A DNA stretch of 20,715 nt, taken from assembly GCA_038528235.1 (NCBI GenBank), contig JBCBEX010000079.1, positions 1 through 20,715 on the forward strand. The letters are read 5' to 3'. A model generated the notes under the pieces. That model was not told the origin of the DNA. It did not search any database and worked only from the letters and a program-made list of their open reading frames with translations. Positions 6,124-13,644 of the stretch are shown piece after piece. The stretch is from JBCBEX01 sp038528235 (GTDB lineage: Bacteria; Bacteroidota; Rhodothermia; Rhodothermales; Rubricoccaceae). The position numbers and the translations under genes are program-made. Positions within the stretch are counted from its first letter, which is position 1. The number at the start of each line of letters is the position of its first letter.

Positions 6124-8613
6124 TCAGGCAGACGCAGGAGCTTCACGAGGCATACGCCTCCGCCCATACCCGACTTCGCGTGGTTGCTGACGCAGTCGTC
6201 GAGCCGCGCGATTGCTGGGATTCTCTTCTGGCCGGGGCGCCGAGCTGCTCTGGGCATCAGGCACCTCACGGGGCGGCGAGCGCACCTCTATGGGGGCCGT
6301 GCCGAGCGAGTCTTGGCGCAGCGAGTCGAGACGGAGGCGTTCGGCGTCGAGGCTGTCGAGGCGGGCGCGGACGCTGTCCCGGGCTGCGTCCACATCGGGG
6401 ATGTCAAAGATCGGGGCGGCGAGGGAGTCGGAGAGGCCGAGCCGTACGGCTTCGCGGCTGCCCGGCCACAACAATCCACCCTGCGTAGGACGGCGCTCCG
6501 GCGTGTAGACGTAGCCGTCGAGCCGCAAGGTGGCGGGCACGATGTCGGCAGCATAGCTCAGCCCCTCAATGCCGCGGTACCCGCGCACGGCGCGCAGCGT
6601 GTCCTGGGCGAACGTGAACGCGATGCTGTCAGCGCTCACCTGCACAGCCCCGTCGAGGAGGCTGTCGGGCGCTAGCGGCGGGGCGTCCTCGGGCTGCTCC
6701 TTGGCGCGGAAGTAGATCGCCTCGGCGTTTGGCCAGACGAGAAGACGCCGCAGTGTGTTCTCGCGGGTGCTGTCGGGCTGCACCTCGTCTTCGAAGAGCG
6801 CGAGCATGGTGCGACCACGGATCTGATTCACGCGGGCGAGGGACGTATCGCGCTGCGCCGCGAAGGCTTGGTCGTCCACTCGAAGCGTGTCGAGCGTCTC
6901 AGCGCGGGCTAGCACGGTCATCGCCGCACCTGTCACCTGCGTCTCGTCCACCCACACCGACGGCCGCGAGAAGAGCCGCAACACATCGCGTTGCTCTGGC
7001 TCTGGTTCTGGCTCAGTGTCCGCCTCCTGGGCGGCCACGCCTATCGAATCCGGCCGGTCTGTCTTCGGCGGTGGGATCTCGAAGCGGTCGAGCACGGCAG
7101 AGTCGGCCACGGCCACGAGGTCGGGCTGCACGATCCGCACGGAATCACGAGCGACGAGGCGCCTGATCTCGGTGCCCGGCCGCAGGTCGTATGTCGCAGG
7201 TCGTAGGGTAGACGGACCAAGCTCTGGATCTGCGTCTGGAGGAGTTGTTTCAGCAAAGAGCGAGTCGGCAACGGCCTCCCATTCGTCTCCATACCGTGAC
7301 CGCAAGGAGTCGACGGCGACTTCATCAAGTCCCACGTCCGGGGGCTCCGCTTCCTGCTCGTTCGCGGCGTCCTGACGGGGAGCGATCGGATCGGCTTCGT
7401 TCTCTAGCGAGACACCGTCCATCTCGCTGCCCTCCTCGTCTTCGCCCTCGATTCCCACAACACCCGGACTATCCCCCGCTGTAGCGCTGTCCACAGCGAC
7501 GCTATCCGCTGCGACACTGTCCACGGCGACGCTGTCTGCGGGTGCACGGCTTGCGGCGGCGCTGCGCTCTGCTTCCGCCGTCTCCATGCTATCGAGCGAT
7601 GCTGGATCGAGACGATAGGCTTCGAGGATGCGGGCGCGCACGAGGAGCGTGTCCGTGGCGCCAGTCGAGTCGGTGCGGAGCGTGACGAGGAGCGGCCGGC
7701 CGTCGATGCGGCTGAATCCGAGGCGTTCGTCGTGCACGGCGCGGTCGCCGAAGAGCAGCGTGCGCAGCGTCGAGTCGCGGGCGACTGGGGTTTCGAGGCT
7801 GTCGGCCAGCGCAGCCGCCTCGTTTGTCACCGGAGCACGATCGGCTTCGGATGCCTCGTTCGCTCCCTCGTCCTGCTCGTCGTCGCCGAAGCGCTCGATG
7901 AAGACGCGGCCATGTGCCTCCGAAAGCTGAACCTCGCGGAAGTGGGTGAGCGAGTCGGCTTCGAGGTAAGTGTCGGGATGTTCGAGGCGTACATCGCCCG
8001 CGAAGTCGGCGCGGCGCGTCTCGGTGTTGTAGATGCCTCGGCGGCTGGTGAGGACGGTCGTGCTGTCGGTGAGCCGCACATCGTCATCGAAGGTGGCCAC
8101 CTTCGTGCGCGAGTTGTAGGTGCCGCGGCGGCTCGTGAGCGTGGCGTCGTCTTCGACGAGGCGCGCGCCCTCGGTGAAGTAGGACGTCTTGGCGCGCGAG
8201 TCGTAGGTGGCGCTCGGCGCGAAGAGCACAGCCGACGAGTCTGCGATGCGCACGTCGCCCTCGGCCTCGCCAGTCTTGGAGGCCGAGTTGTAGCGCACGA
8301 GCCGCGCCGTGAGCGTATCGCCGTCCTCGACGATGCGTACGTCGCCCTCGAACACGGTCACGTCGAAGTCGAGGAACTGCGTGGCGCGCTGAGCGCGGAG
8401 GCGCGTCTCGTCTTGCCGCAGCACCACGTTGCCAATCAGCCGCCGCACACGCTGCCCGTCTTCCACGACGCCCGCCACGGAGTCGGCGTTGACGATTTGC
8501 ACGAGGCGCGTCGCCGGAGCCTCCTCCTGCGCGAGCACAGGTGCAGCAACTGCGACGAGCGCGAGCACCATGACACGCGCGTAATGCCGACTGAGGAGCG
8601 CTGAATCCCTCAT
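6124..8613 (-). CDS. OstA-like LPS transport protein, long form
   Basis: The 829-residue protein starts at ATG 8611-8613, which shares one base with the lptC stop (TGATG); a GTG one codon earlier is also possible. A signal peptide covers about residues 1-29, ending PVLAQ. Residues about 30-240 are stacked OstA/LptA-type beta-jellyroll units with recurring phrases such as TLTSRRGTYNSRTKVATFDD and LTSRRGIYNTETRRADFAGD. A middle segment (about 240-530) is acidic and low-complexity, including DSVA repeats at 358-377. A further OstA-like part lies near 540-740 and a charged, Arg-rich tail ends it. OstA-domain proteins bind lipid A in the periplasm and pass LPS toward the outer membrane. It is far longer than LptA and lacks an obvious LptD barrel. 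Confidence 0.88.
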   Translation of the reverse strand: MRDSALLSRHYARVMVLALVAVAAPVLAQEEAPATRLVQIVNADSVAGVVEDGQRVRRLIGNVVLRQDETRLRAQRATQFLDFDVTVFEGDVRIVEDGDTLTARLVRYNSASKTGEAEGDVRIADSSAVLFAPSATYDSRAKTSYFTEGARLVEDDATLTSRRGTYNSRTKVATFDDDVRLTDSTTVLTSRRGIYNTETRRADFAGDVRLEHPDTYLEADSLTHFREVQLSEAHGRVFIERFGDDEQDEGANEASEADRAPVTNEAAALADSLETPVARDSTLRTLLFGDRAVHDERLGFSRIDGRPLLVTLRTDSTGATDTLLVRARILEAYRLDPASLDSMETAEAERSAAASRAPADSVAVDSVAADSVAVDSATAGDSPGVVGIEGEDEEGSEMDGVSLENEADPIAPRQDAANEQEAEPPDVGLDEVAVDSLRSRYGDEWEAVADSLFAETTPPDADPELGPSTLRPATYDLRPGTEIRRLVARDSVRIVQPDLVAVADSAVLDRFEIPPPKTDRPDSIGVAAQEADTEPEPEPEQRDVLRLFSRPSVWVDETQVTGAAMTVLARAETLDTLRVDDQAFAAQRDTSLARVNQIRGRTMLALFEDEVQPDSTRENTLRRLLVWPNAEAIYFRAKEQPEDAPPLAPDSLLDGAVQVSADSIAFTFAQDTLRAVRGYRGIEGLSYAADIVPATLRLDGYVYTPERRPTQGGLLWPGSREAVRLGLSDSLAAPIFDIPDVDAARDSVRARLDSLDAERLRLDSLRQDSLGTAPIEVRSPPREVPDAQSSSAPRPEENPSNRAARRLRQQPREVGYGRRRMPREAPASA

Positions 8614-9296
8614 CACTCTTCCACCTCCACCTGGCCGGTGACCTGGGCGATGGTATACGTGTCGAGGCTCTCGTCGGCGTTGAGGCGATACCCCTGGATC
8701 TGCTCGGTCAGCGTGACGATGCGCACGAAGCCGTCGGTGGTGACGCGGCGCGACTGCTCGTCCCAGGCGAGATGCTCGCTGTAGAGCCGCTTCGCGTCGG
8801 CGGTGACGACGTGCACGTTGCCCTGTGCCTCGAACCGTTGGCGGCGATCGAAGTAGCGCAGCTGGTCGGCGGTCATGAATGCCGAAGGCTCTCCGGCCTC
8901 GTCGTAGAGCTGCACCTCGACGCGGACGGTGTCGCTGGACGCGCGTGCCGAGTCTGGCAGGGGTTGGAAGAGCGCGTAGGAGCTATCGGCCTGGTCGTAG
9001 CGGGCGAGGTACGGCGCGGCAAGACGAGCACGCGGCTGGGCGTCCCGGGTGACGAGGAGCGTGGCGTCCCACGACTCTTGGTCAGGGCGTTTCTCCAGGT
9101 CCAGGTCGGCTGGCACGGTCGCCGAGTCACGCCGGCATCCGGCCAGCGCAATCGCGAGGACAAGCACCGCCCACGCGCAGCATCGAGGCCATCTGTACAG
9201 ACGGCCCTCGTCAATCTTGGGCGAGGGAGCAGCGTGAAGTCGGGGCACTGGAGACCACGGGGATTGCGGCACCACGGAGGCGTTGCGGTTCAGCAT
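8613..9296 (-). CDS. lptC: LPS export ABC transporter periplasmic protein LptC
   Basis: The 227-residue frame contains a hydrophobic segment followed by a lipobox, VLAIALAGC (Cys54), suggesting a lipoprotein. LptC-like beta strands follow, for example AFMTADQLRYFDRRQRFEAQ, GNVHVVTADAKRLYSEHLAW and TDGFVRIVTLTEQIQGYRL. LptC sits in the inner membrane, binds LptBFG and receives lipopolysaccharide for the periplasmic OstA bridge. About 40 residues precede the hydrophobic stretch from ATG 9294-9296, which is long for a signal peptide. A later start is possible, but no in-frame ATG is available close to it. Its stop overlaps the OstA-like gene start, so the two are translationally coupled, which strongly supports a shared pathway. 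Confidence 0.88.
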   Translation of the reverse strand: MLNRNASVVPQSPWSPVPRLHAAPSPKIDEGRLYRWPRCCAWAVLVLAIALAGCRRDSATVPADLDLEKRPDQESWDATLLVTRDAQPRARLAAPYLARYDQADSSYALFQPLPDSARASSDTVRVEVQLYDEAGEPSAFMTADQLRYFDRRQRFEAQGNVHVVTADAKRLYSEHLAWDEQSRRVTTDGFVRIVTLTEQIQGYRLNADESLDTYTIAQVTGQVEVEE

Positions 9297-9611
9297 CGCA
9301 GTTTACGGCATACCTGCGCCGCCCACGGCGTTGCCGATGGCTTCCCGTATTTCGAATCACCCGCTCTTCATTACAGAATGCATCCCGCCCCGTCGGCCTG
9401 AGTGCCTGTCCTCGTCAGGGCGCCTACTTCCTTCCATAGCGGCTGGCCTCTGGGATGTCGCCGTTCCCGCTTGAGTAGAGTATTGCTCTTCTCCGTGCGG
9501 TCTCAACGCGGGCAGCCAGAAGTGGTACGATATTGGTCGTACGGCTCACCGATCTGTTGCGGATCGACCCACCCATGTTTCCGCCTTCCGGCTCTACCCT
9601 TCCGTTCCGTC
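9297..9611. other. Divergent intergenic region between lptC and the STAS gene
   Basis: 315 bases. The frame of the STAS gene stays open back to 9402, but that extension is Arg/Cys/Pro-rich without a domain. The region holds the inverted repeat at 9525-9542. No clear TAnnTTTG box is seen on either strand, so the promoters are not located. Confidence 0.45.
9525..9542. promoter_or_regulatory. Inverted repeat GTACGA-N6-TCGTAC upstream of STAS gene
   Basis: Perfect 6-bp arms at 9525-9530 and 9537-9542 around TATTGG, 69 bp before the STAS start codon. Position and dyad symmetry suit a transcription factor site controlling the partner-switch operon; it could also be chance. Confidence 0.35.
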
Positions 9612-10001
9612 ATGAGCTTCACGATCCAGAAAGTGTCCGCGCACGCCGCCGTTGTTCGCATCGGCAAGGCCCTTGACTTCCGCAATGCGGCGCAGTTCAA
9701 GTCCACCTGCCAGAACCACATCCGCGCTGGCGTTCGCCACTTCGTACTCGACTACTCGGGCACGGGCATCCTGGATTCGACCGGACTCGGGGCCGTGTTC
9801 TCGATGTACCGCCAGCTTACGCCGCTGGGCGGCCAGGTGGTTTTCGCGAGCGTCTCCCGTCCTGTTCAGGTCGTCGTGCAGCTCACGCGGACTTACAAGG
9901 TTTTCCGGCAGTTCCCCTCGGTAGAGTCCGCGCTCCAGCAGATCAACGGCAGCGCCAATGCGTCGGCAACCCCGTCGTCGGGCTCTGCAGGCTCCGCCTG
10001 A
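9612..10001 (+). CDS. Anti-sigma-factor antagonist (STAS domain)
   Basis: The 129-residue protein starts at ATG 9612-9614 (MSFTIQKVSAHAAVVRIG). It is one STAS domain (about 3-110) with the conserved phospho-serine loop GTGILDSTGLGAV, Ser56 being the expected kinase target, plus a Ser/Ala-rich tail. Such SpoIIAA/RsbV-like proteins, when unphosphorylated, bind and block an anti-sigma kinase; phosphorylation on the Ser releases it. The two genes downstream encode a HATPase kinase and a PP2C phosphatase, the expected enzymes for adding and removing that phosphate. This makes an antagonist role the best reading. The upstream continuation of the frame to 9402 shows no domain and is rejected. Confidence 0.93.
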   Translation: MSFTIQKVSAHAAVVRIGKALDFRNAAQFKSTCQNHIRAGVRHFVLDYSGTGILDSTGLGAVFSMYRQLTPLGGQVVFASVSRPVQVVVQLTRTYKVFRQFPSVESALQQINGSANASATPSSGSAGSA

Positions 10002-10074
10002 GCGACGGCCTGCCAGCCGTGCCCCTGAGCCACCCCGGTTCGTCACACACCCCCTCGTGAAGTCGGTAGCCGCC

Positions 10075-10560
10075 ATGACTTCCGCCTCATTCCCCCCTTC
10101 CCGCTCCACCCTACATCGCTTCACCGACCTCGACTCGGTGATCGACGAGGTGCATGGCCTGTTTTCGCACTGGCAAGAGGCCGGTACGTTCGAGCCGCCG
10201 ATGAGCAGCTTCATGCTGGAGGTGGTAAAGTTGGCGGTCCACGAGTGGGTGGCGAACCTCGTGCAGCACGCGCAGTTTGGAGGGACCGCACCAGAGATCG
10301 CCCTGTCCATGTGGCCGGGGGCCGACCGCCTCCGGTGCACCATCGAAGACAACTCGCAAGGCTTCGACCTGCAACGCCAGCTTACGCTTCAGACGCTGCA
10401 CCTCACGGGCCAGAAACCGCCCGAGCGCGGACGCGGCCTCCTGATGGTGATGGCCTGCACCAACGACCTTTCCTACACCACCACTTCAGAGGGACGGCAA
10501 CGTCTCGAGTTCTGGATCGACGGCGCCGACGACGACCTATGCATGACCGTTCCATTCTGA
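10075..10560 (+). CDS. RsbW/SpoIIAB-like serine kinase (HATPase, anti-sigma type)
   Basis: I take ATG 10075-10077 as start (161 residues); the frame is open further upstream but that would overlap the STAS gene. Residues about 50-150 form a GHKL ATPase domain: N box LAVHEWVANLVQHA (53-66, catalytic Glu57 and Mg-binding Asn61), G1 box EDNSQGFD (91-98), and G2-like GRGLLMV (119-125). Proteins of this kind phosphorylate a STAS partner and bind a sigma factor or another effector. It lies 73 bp after the STAS gene, and its last 22 bases overlap the next gene, so translation of the two is probably coupled. No sigma factor gene accompanies it. Confidence 0.9.
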   Translation: MTSASFPPSRSTLHRFTDLDSVIDEVHGLFSHWQEAGTFEPPMSSFMLEVVKLAVHEWVANLVQHAQFGGTAPEIALSMWPGADRLRCTIEDNSQGFDLQRQLTLQTLHLTGQKPPERGRGLLMVMACTNDLSYTTTSEGRQRLEFWIDGADDDLCMTVPF

Positions 10561-11648
10561 TCGTCGAAGACAATCAGACGCTGCGCCGCCTGCTGGAATA
10601 CCGACTCGGTAAGTACTACCGCGTGCGCAGCGCTGACAACGGCGAATCCGCCCTCGACGTGATCGAGGATGGGCTTCCTGACCTCATCATCTCGGACATC
10701 ATGATGCCGAAGATGGACGGGTTTGCCCTCCTCGCTGCGCTGCGCAACGACGACCGCACGCGCACCATCCCCTTCATCTTCCTCACGGCGAAGAGCGACG
10801 AGACGGCCCGCGCCCAGGGCCTTGGCCAAGGCGTCGACGACTACATCTCGAAGCCGTTCGACGTCGACTATCTGCTCAACCGCGTCCGGCAGATTCTTGA
10901 GCGGACGAAGGTCTACCAGACCAAGCTCAACAGCAACCTCGCGAAGGACTTCTCGGACAAGCTCCTTCCTAAGACGCTGCCGAACATCCCGGGCTACCGC
11001 ACGCTGTTCTACACGCAGCCCAAAGAAGCAGGTGGAGGCGACCTCTTCGACTGGGTGCAGGCGGGCCCAAACTCCTACCTCTTCACGGTGGGCGACATCA
11101 TGGGCAAGGGACTCCAGGCTAAATTCTACGCCTTCAGCTTCCTGTCCTACATCCGCTCGATGGTCCACACGATGCTCGAATACACGACCTCGCCGGGGAC
11201 ACTCATGCGGCGGGTCAACGAGATGCTTATCAAGGACCAGGTCTTGGAGGAAACGTTCGCCTCGCTGCTGCTGATGCTCTGGGAGCCCGACCATCACCGG
11301 GTCACCTACGCGAGCGCGGGCCATTGCCGCCCCATTCTGGTCATGCCCGACCGCGCAGGCATCGTCGAGTACTCGGACATGGTCCTTGGCCTGGATCCCG
11401 GCGCTGAGTTTCACGACAAGACGTTTGAGCTTCCCAGCCAGAGCGCGCTCCTGTGCTACACGGACGGGCTCATCGAACAGACCTCCATGAGCGGTCAGCA
11501 GTTTGGCGAGATTGGCGTGGCGCAGGCGGCTAAGTCGTCGTTTGGTTCGGACCGCCCTGTGCACGAATTGCTGACGCACCTCCTGCGCCGCAGCCAGGAG
11601 CCGCGCTTCGCTGACGACATTCTCGTGTTCTGGCTCCAGCGCAACTAA
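10539..11648 (+). CDS. Response regulator with PP2C/SpoIIE phosphatase output (RsbU-like)
   Basis: From ATG 10539-10541 the 369-residue protein starts MHDRSILIVEDNQTLRRLLE; the frame is open upstream to 10245 but only as a shadow of the kinase gene. The receiver domain (4-120) has D11, phospho-acceptor D53 (ISDIMMPKMDGF), T83 and K105. After a short linker (about 120-150) the SpoIIE/PP2C domain shows its metal-binding acids: GGGDLFD (D168), VGDIMGKG (D186), CYTDGLIE (D309) and FADDILVF (D359/D360). Phosphorylation of the receiver should switch on dephosphorylation of the STAS protein encoded two genes upstream. The sensor histidine kinase is not in the window. Confidence 0.94.
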   Translation: MHDRSILIVEDNQTLRRLLEYRLGKYYRVRSADNGESALDVIEDGLPDLIISDIMMPKMDGFALLAALRNDDRTRTIPFIFLTAKSDETARAQGLGQGVDDYISKPFDVDYLLNRVRQILERTKVYQTKLNSNLAKDFSDKLLPKTLPNIPGYRTLFYTQPKEAGGGDLFDWVQAGPNSYLFTVGDIMGKGLQAKFYAFSFLSYIRSMVHTMLEYTTSPGTLMRRVNEMLIKDQVLEETFASLLLMLWEPDHHRVTYASAGHCRPILVMPDRAGIVEYSDMVLGLDPGAEFHDKTFELPSQSALLCYTDGLIEQTSMSGQQFGEIGVAQAAKSSFGSDRPVHELLTHLLRRSQEPRFADDILVFWLQRN

Positions 11649-11677
11649 GCGGCACGACGCGTACCCTCCCCCACTAA

Positions 11678-11714
11678 ACAGCCCGCCTCGGACGAACCGA
11701 AGCGGGCTGTGATT
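11678..11714. terminator. Bidirectional intrinsic terminator
   Basis: A 9-bp perfect stem, ACAGCCCGC (11678-11686) pairing with GCGGGCTGT (11702-11710), is extended inside by TCGG/CCGA around ACGAA. GATTTT follows on the plus side, and on the minus side the stem is followed by TTAGT. It lies between two convergent genes, 29 bp past the phosphatase stop and 22 bp past the acetyltransferase stop, and probably serves both. Confidence 0.85.
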
Positions 11715-11732
11715 TTGCGAGGGTGTGGCTGC

Positions 11733-12326
11733 TCAGGCAGCTTCAACCAACAGGGGCCGGGTGGCCTGACGTGCCTGGTATTCCTCTTCCAGCAGCGCGA
11801 ACGTCTCCTTGTCATGGAAGCCGCCGTCGCGGAACAGGTGATCGCGGAGACGGCCCTCCGCCTCGAAGCCGACCGAGTCGAGCAGCCCCTTCCACACGTG
11901 GGCGAATGAGAACGCCTCCGCTGTGACCCGGTGCATCTTCAACTCCTCGAAGGCGCAGCGGAGCAACACGTCCAACGTCGCGCGGCCGTAGCCGAGTCCT
12001 TGAGCGCTCTGCTCAGCGATGGCTAAGCTGATCCGACACCGCCGGTGAAACGAGTCAATGCGGTCGATGTAGGCCACGCCAATGAGCGCGCCGTCCGCGA
12101 CGCGGTGGATCTCGAAATCGTGGGCGTCGGCCTGAGGGTGGAGTGCCAGCTGTAGGAATCGCCGTTTGAAGTCGGCGAACGACTCTTTCTCGAAGGGCTG
12201 TTCGCTATCGAAGTAGCATAGCTCAGGGTCGTTGTTCCAGCGGTAGTGCGTGTAGATGTTCTCAATCCGGAGCGGCGTGAGATGCACACGGTCGTTGCCA
12301 AGGACGGCAGCCAGGCGAGCTTGCAT
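11733..12326 (-). CDS. GNAT family N-acetyltransferase (RimJ/RimL-like)
   Basis: I place the start at ATG 12324-12326 (197 residues, MQARLAAVLGNDRVHLTPLR). The alternative at 12374 adds 16 residues without family support and would overlap the −7 box. The layout is that of Acetyltransf_3 proteins: an N-terminal HLTPLRIENI strand-helix, a YRWNNDPELCYFDSEQPF region, strand DGALIGVAYIDRID, and the acetyl-CoA loop QSAQGLGYGRA (about 106-116). The closing segment is KMHRVTAEAFSFAHVWKGLL, DSVGFEAEGRLRDHLFRDG. It should acetylate a protein N-terminus, amino acid or other amine; the substrate is unknown. It is transcribed alone, with a recognisable promoter upstream and a shared terminator downstream. 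Confidence 0.9.
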   Translation of the reverse strand: MQARLAAVLGNDRVHLTPLRIENIYTHYRWNNDPELCYFDSEQPFEKESFADFKRRFLQLALHPQADAHDFEIHRVADGALIGVAYIDRIDSFHRRCRISLAIAEQSAQGLGYGRATLDVLLRCAFEELKMHRVTAEAFSFAHVWKGLLDSVGFEAEGRLRDHLFRDGGFHDKETFALLEEEYQARQATRPLLVEAA

Positions 12327-12371
12327 AGTCGAGGGAGGGCTAGGAGGGTGAGAACCTGCACAGACTGTATG

Positions 12372-12403
12372 CAAATCTACAGCCAGACAGGGCTTACTAC
12401 TAA
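12372..12403 (-). promoter_or_regulatory. Promoter for acetyltransferase gene (Bacteroidota type)
   Basis: On the minus strand, TAGATTTG (12372-12379) matches the −7 consensus TAnnTTTG exactly. TTAG (12400-12403) stands 20 bases upstream at the −33 position, where the consensus is TTTG/TTG. The start codon is 46 bases downstream. Confidence 0.5.
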
Positions 12404-12508
12404 CTTTCTAAGTCGAATTATCTATCGAACACAATTGTCGGAGGCAAAAGGGAATCCTCCCTGAGCATTCAACAGTGACGAAGAGCGACGACGTGTCGGG
12501 CTTGGGTG

Positions 12509-12539
12509 CAAAGATATTCGCTTTCGGAAGCGCTTCCAA
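12509..12539 (-). promoter_or_regulatory. Promoter-like site with palindromic operator GGAAGCGCTTCC
   Basis: On the minus strand TTG (12537-12539), a 20-base spacer, then TATCTTTG (12509-12516), an exact TAnnTTTG box. The perfect palindrome GGAAGCGCTTCC (12526-12537) overlaps the −33 element; its GAAGCGCTTC core is like operators of LacI-family regulators. It faces the acetyltransferase gene, about 180 bases from its start, so it may be a second, controlled promoter. Confidence 0.45.
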
Positions 12540-12847
12540 GACATACTGACAACTTCCTCTCCATCTTTCCTTCATGCCCAATTCAGCGCGAACATTCGGT
12601 AACGACGCCGTGACGTTCCCTCATGCTGTAAGCCGTATACCGATATGCCCCGAAAGGGCGTCTCAGCCGAGCGGGCAGTATTCGGACTACCGGGATTCGA
12701 GACTCCTCTCCGTTTTCCCGAGGCGTATGCATCCATATGGGCTCTCATGCCTTGTGCCACCCAACCTGGCTTGCTACCACAGCGCATCCGGTCTCGACGT
12801 GCAGGCCGATTCGCTGTGACATACGGCGTGCACTTGAGAGGGGCTTC

Positions 12848-12873
12848 GTCGAGTTGGCACCGTGCGACTCGAC
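12848..12873 (-). terminator. Possible hairpin after the membrane protein gene
   Basis: A 7-bp stem, GTCGAGT (12848-12854) with ACTCGAC (12867-12873), lies directly after the stop of the minus-strand gene. No T-tract follows, so an intrinsic terminator is only weakly supported. Confidence 0.25.
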
Positions 12874-12874
12874 T

Positions 12875-13504
12875 TCAGGACTTGCCTCGCCGCCAAAAGG
12901 TGCGCACGCGTTCCTCTATGTCCTCCATTCCGGGTAGCGTGATGCCGAACCGAATCGCCGCCTGTGCGATGAAGGCACGAAGCACCTGGTCGGGCACGGG
13001 GAGGCGGTAGAGCTTTGTCTGGAGCGGAGCAACCAGCGGGCGCGCCAGCGCAGCTACGGCCCCGAGGCGTAAGGCCACGAAGCCCACCAGACCTACGCCG
13101 ACCGCGAGCAGGCGCCCCTCATAGCCGAGTACGCTCAAGACGGCCACATACGGGATAGCTATGAGCCACGGCATCCGAAGCCACCGCACCACCTCGGCCA
13201 CAGGTCTGGACGCGGAGGCCGGAGCCAGTACCTCAGTACCGACATAGACGAGGAGCGTCCCGAGCACGGCCAGCAGCGGGTGCGTGTAGACGACCAGCGG
13301 CAAGAGCACGCAGAGTGCGGCGGTCCGGCCTAGGTCAAGCCAGACCAGCGCGCGGTGCACCAGCACGTCCAGCGGCACCTTTTCGAGCACCGGACCGGCG
13401 TAGTCTCGGACGAGGGCTTCGGTGGTGTTAAACCGCACCCCTTCGCGCGTCACGAGGCCCAGGGGCGTGTCGATGTAGACGGCGTCTGGGTCGGGGCGGG
13501 ACAT
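12875..13504 (-). CDS. Membrane protein of unknown function
   Basis: I take ATG 13502-13504 as start (209 residues); the frame is open to 13714, but that extension is Arg/Ser-rich and antiparallel to the CBS gene. The protein has a soluble N-terminal part (1-55, MSRPDPDAVYIDTPLGLVTR) and hydrophobic stretches at about 61-92, 113-126 and 130-152. A conserved-looking C-terminal helix region with a basic end follows (LRAFIAQAAIRFGITLPGME, then RVRTFWRRGKS). I recognise no named domain. It is divergent from the CBS-domain gene, with a 140-bp shared upstream region. Coding status is well supported by the ordered membrane topology. Confidence 0.8.
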   Translation of the reverse strand: MSRPDPDAVYIDTPLGLVTREGVRFNTTEALVRDYAGPVLEKVPLDVLVHRALVWLDLGRTAALCVLLPLVVYTHPLLAVLGTLLVYVGTEVLAPASASRPVAEVVRWLRMPWLIAIPYVAVLSVLGYEGRLLAVGVGLVGFVALRLGAVAALARPLVAPLQTKLYRLPVPDQVLRAFIAQAAIRFGITLPGMEDIEERVRTFWRRGKS

Positions 13505-13580
13505 GGCACGACGAGGCAACAGGGGGCACGAGCGGAGCGTACGCGTGACCGAAGAGGTGAGTAAACGTTCCGCGCTGCTC

Positions 13581-13611
13581 TTGGAAGCGCTTTTAGCGAC
13601 GCGTACACTTC
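13581..13611 (+). promoter_or_regulatory. Promoter-like site with TTGGAAGCGCTT before the CBS gene
   Basis: TTG (13581-13583), a 20-base spacer, then TACACTTC (13604-13611), which fits TAnnTTTG at four of its six fixed positions. The spacer begins GAAGCGCTT, so the first 12 bases are identical to the minus-strand site at 12509-12539. The CBS start codon is 33 bases downstream. A second similar word, GTAAACGTTC, lies at 13561-13570. Confidence 0.45.
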
Positions 13612-13644
13612 TTCTTTCGATGCTCTCACCAGACCGCTCGTTCC

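Larger units (their letters stand above)
12404..12874. other. Long intergenic region without a convincing gene
   Basis: About 470 bases between the acetyltransferase promoter and the membrane protein stop, with mixed composition. It holds a second promoter-like site (12509-12539, −), a 40-codon Arg-rich minus-strand ORF (12422-12544) that would overlap that site, and a small hairpin GCCC-cgaaa-GGGC at 12647-12659. The longer ORFs here (12572-12787 −, 12645-13010 +) show no domain and compete with each other, so I do not call them. Confidence 0.4.

Noticed and set aside
7732..8604. 290-codon plus-strand ORF opposite the OstA-like gene
   Set aside because: Antisense shadow produced by the repetitive OstA coding pattern.
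12572..13010. ORFs 12572-12787 (−) and 12645-13010 (+)
   Set aside because: They overlap each other on opposite strands, show no domain, and the plus one runs into the membrane protein gene.
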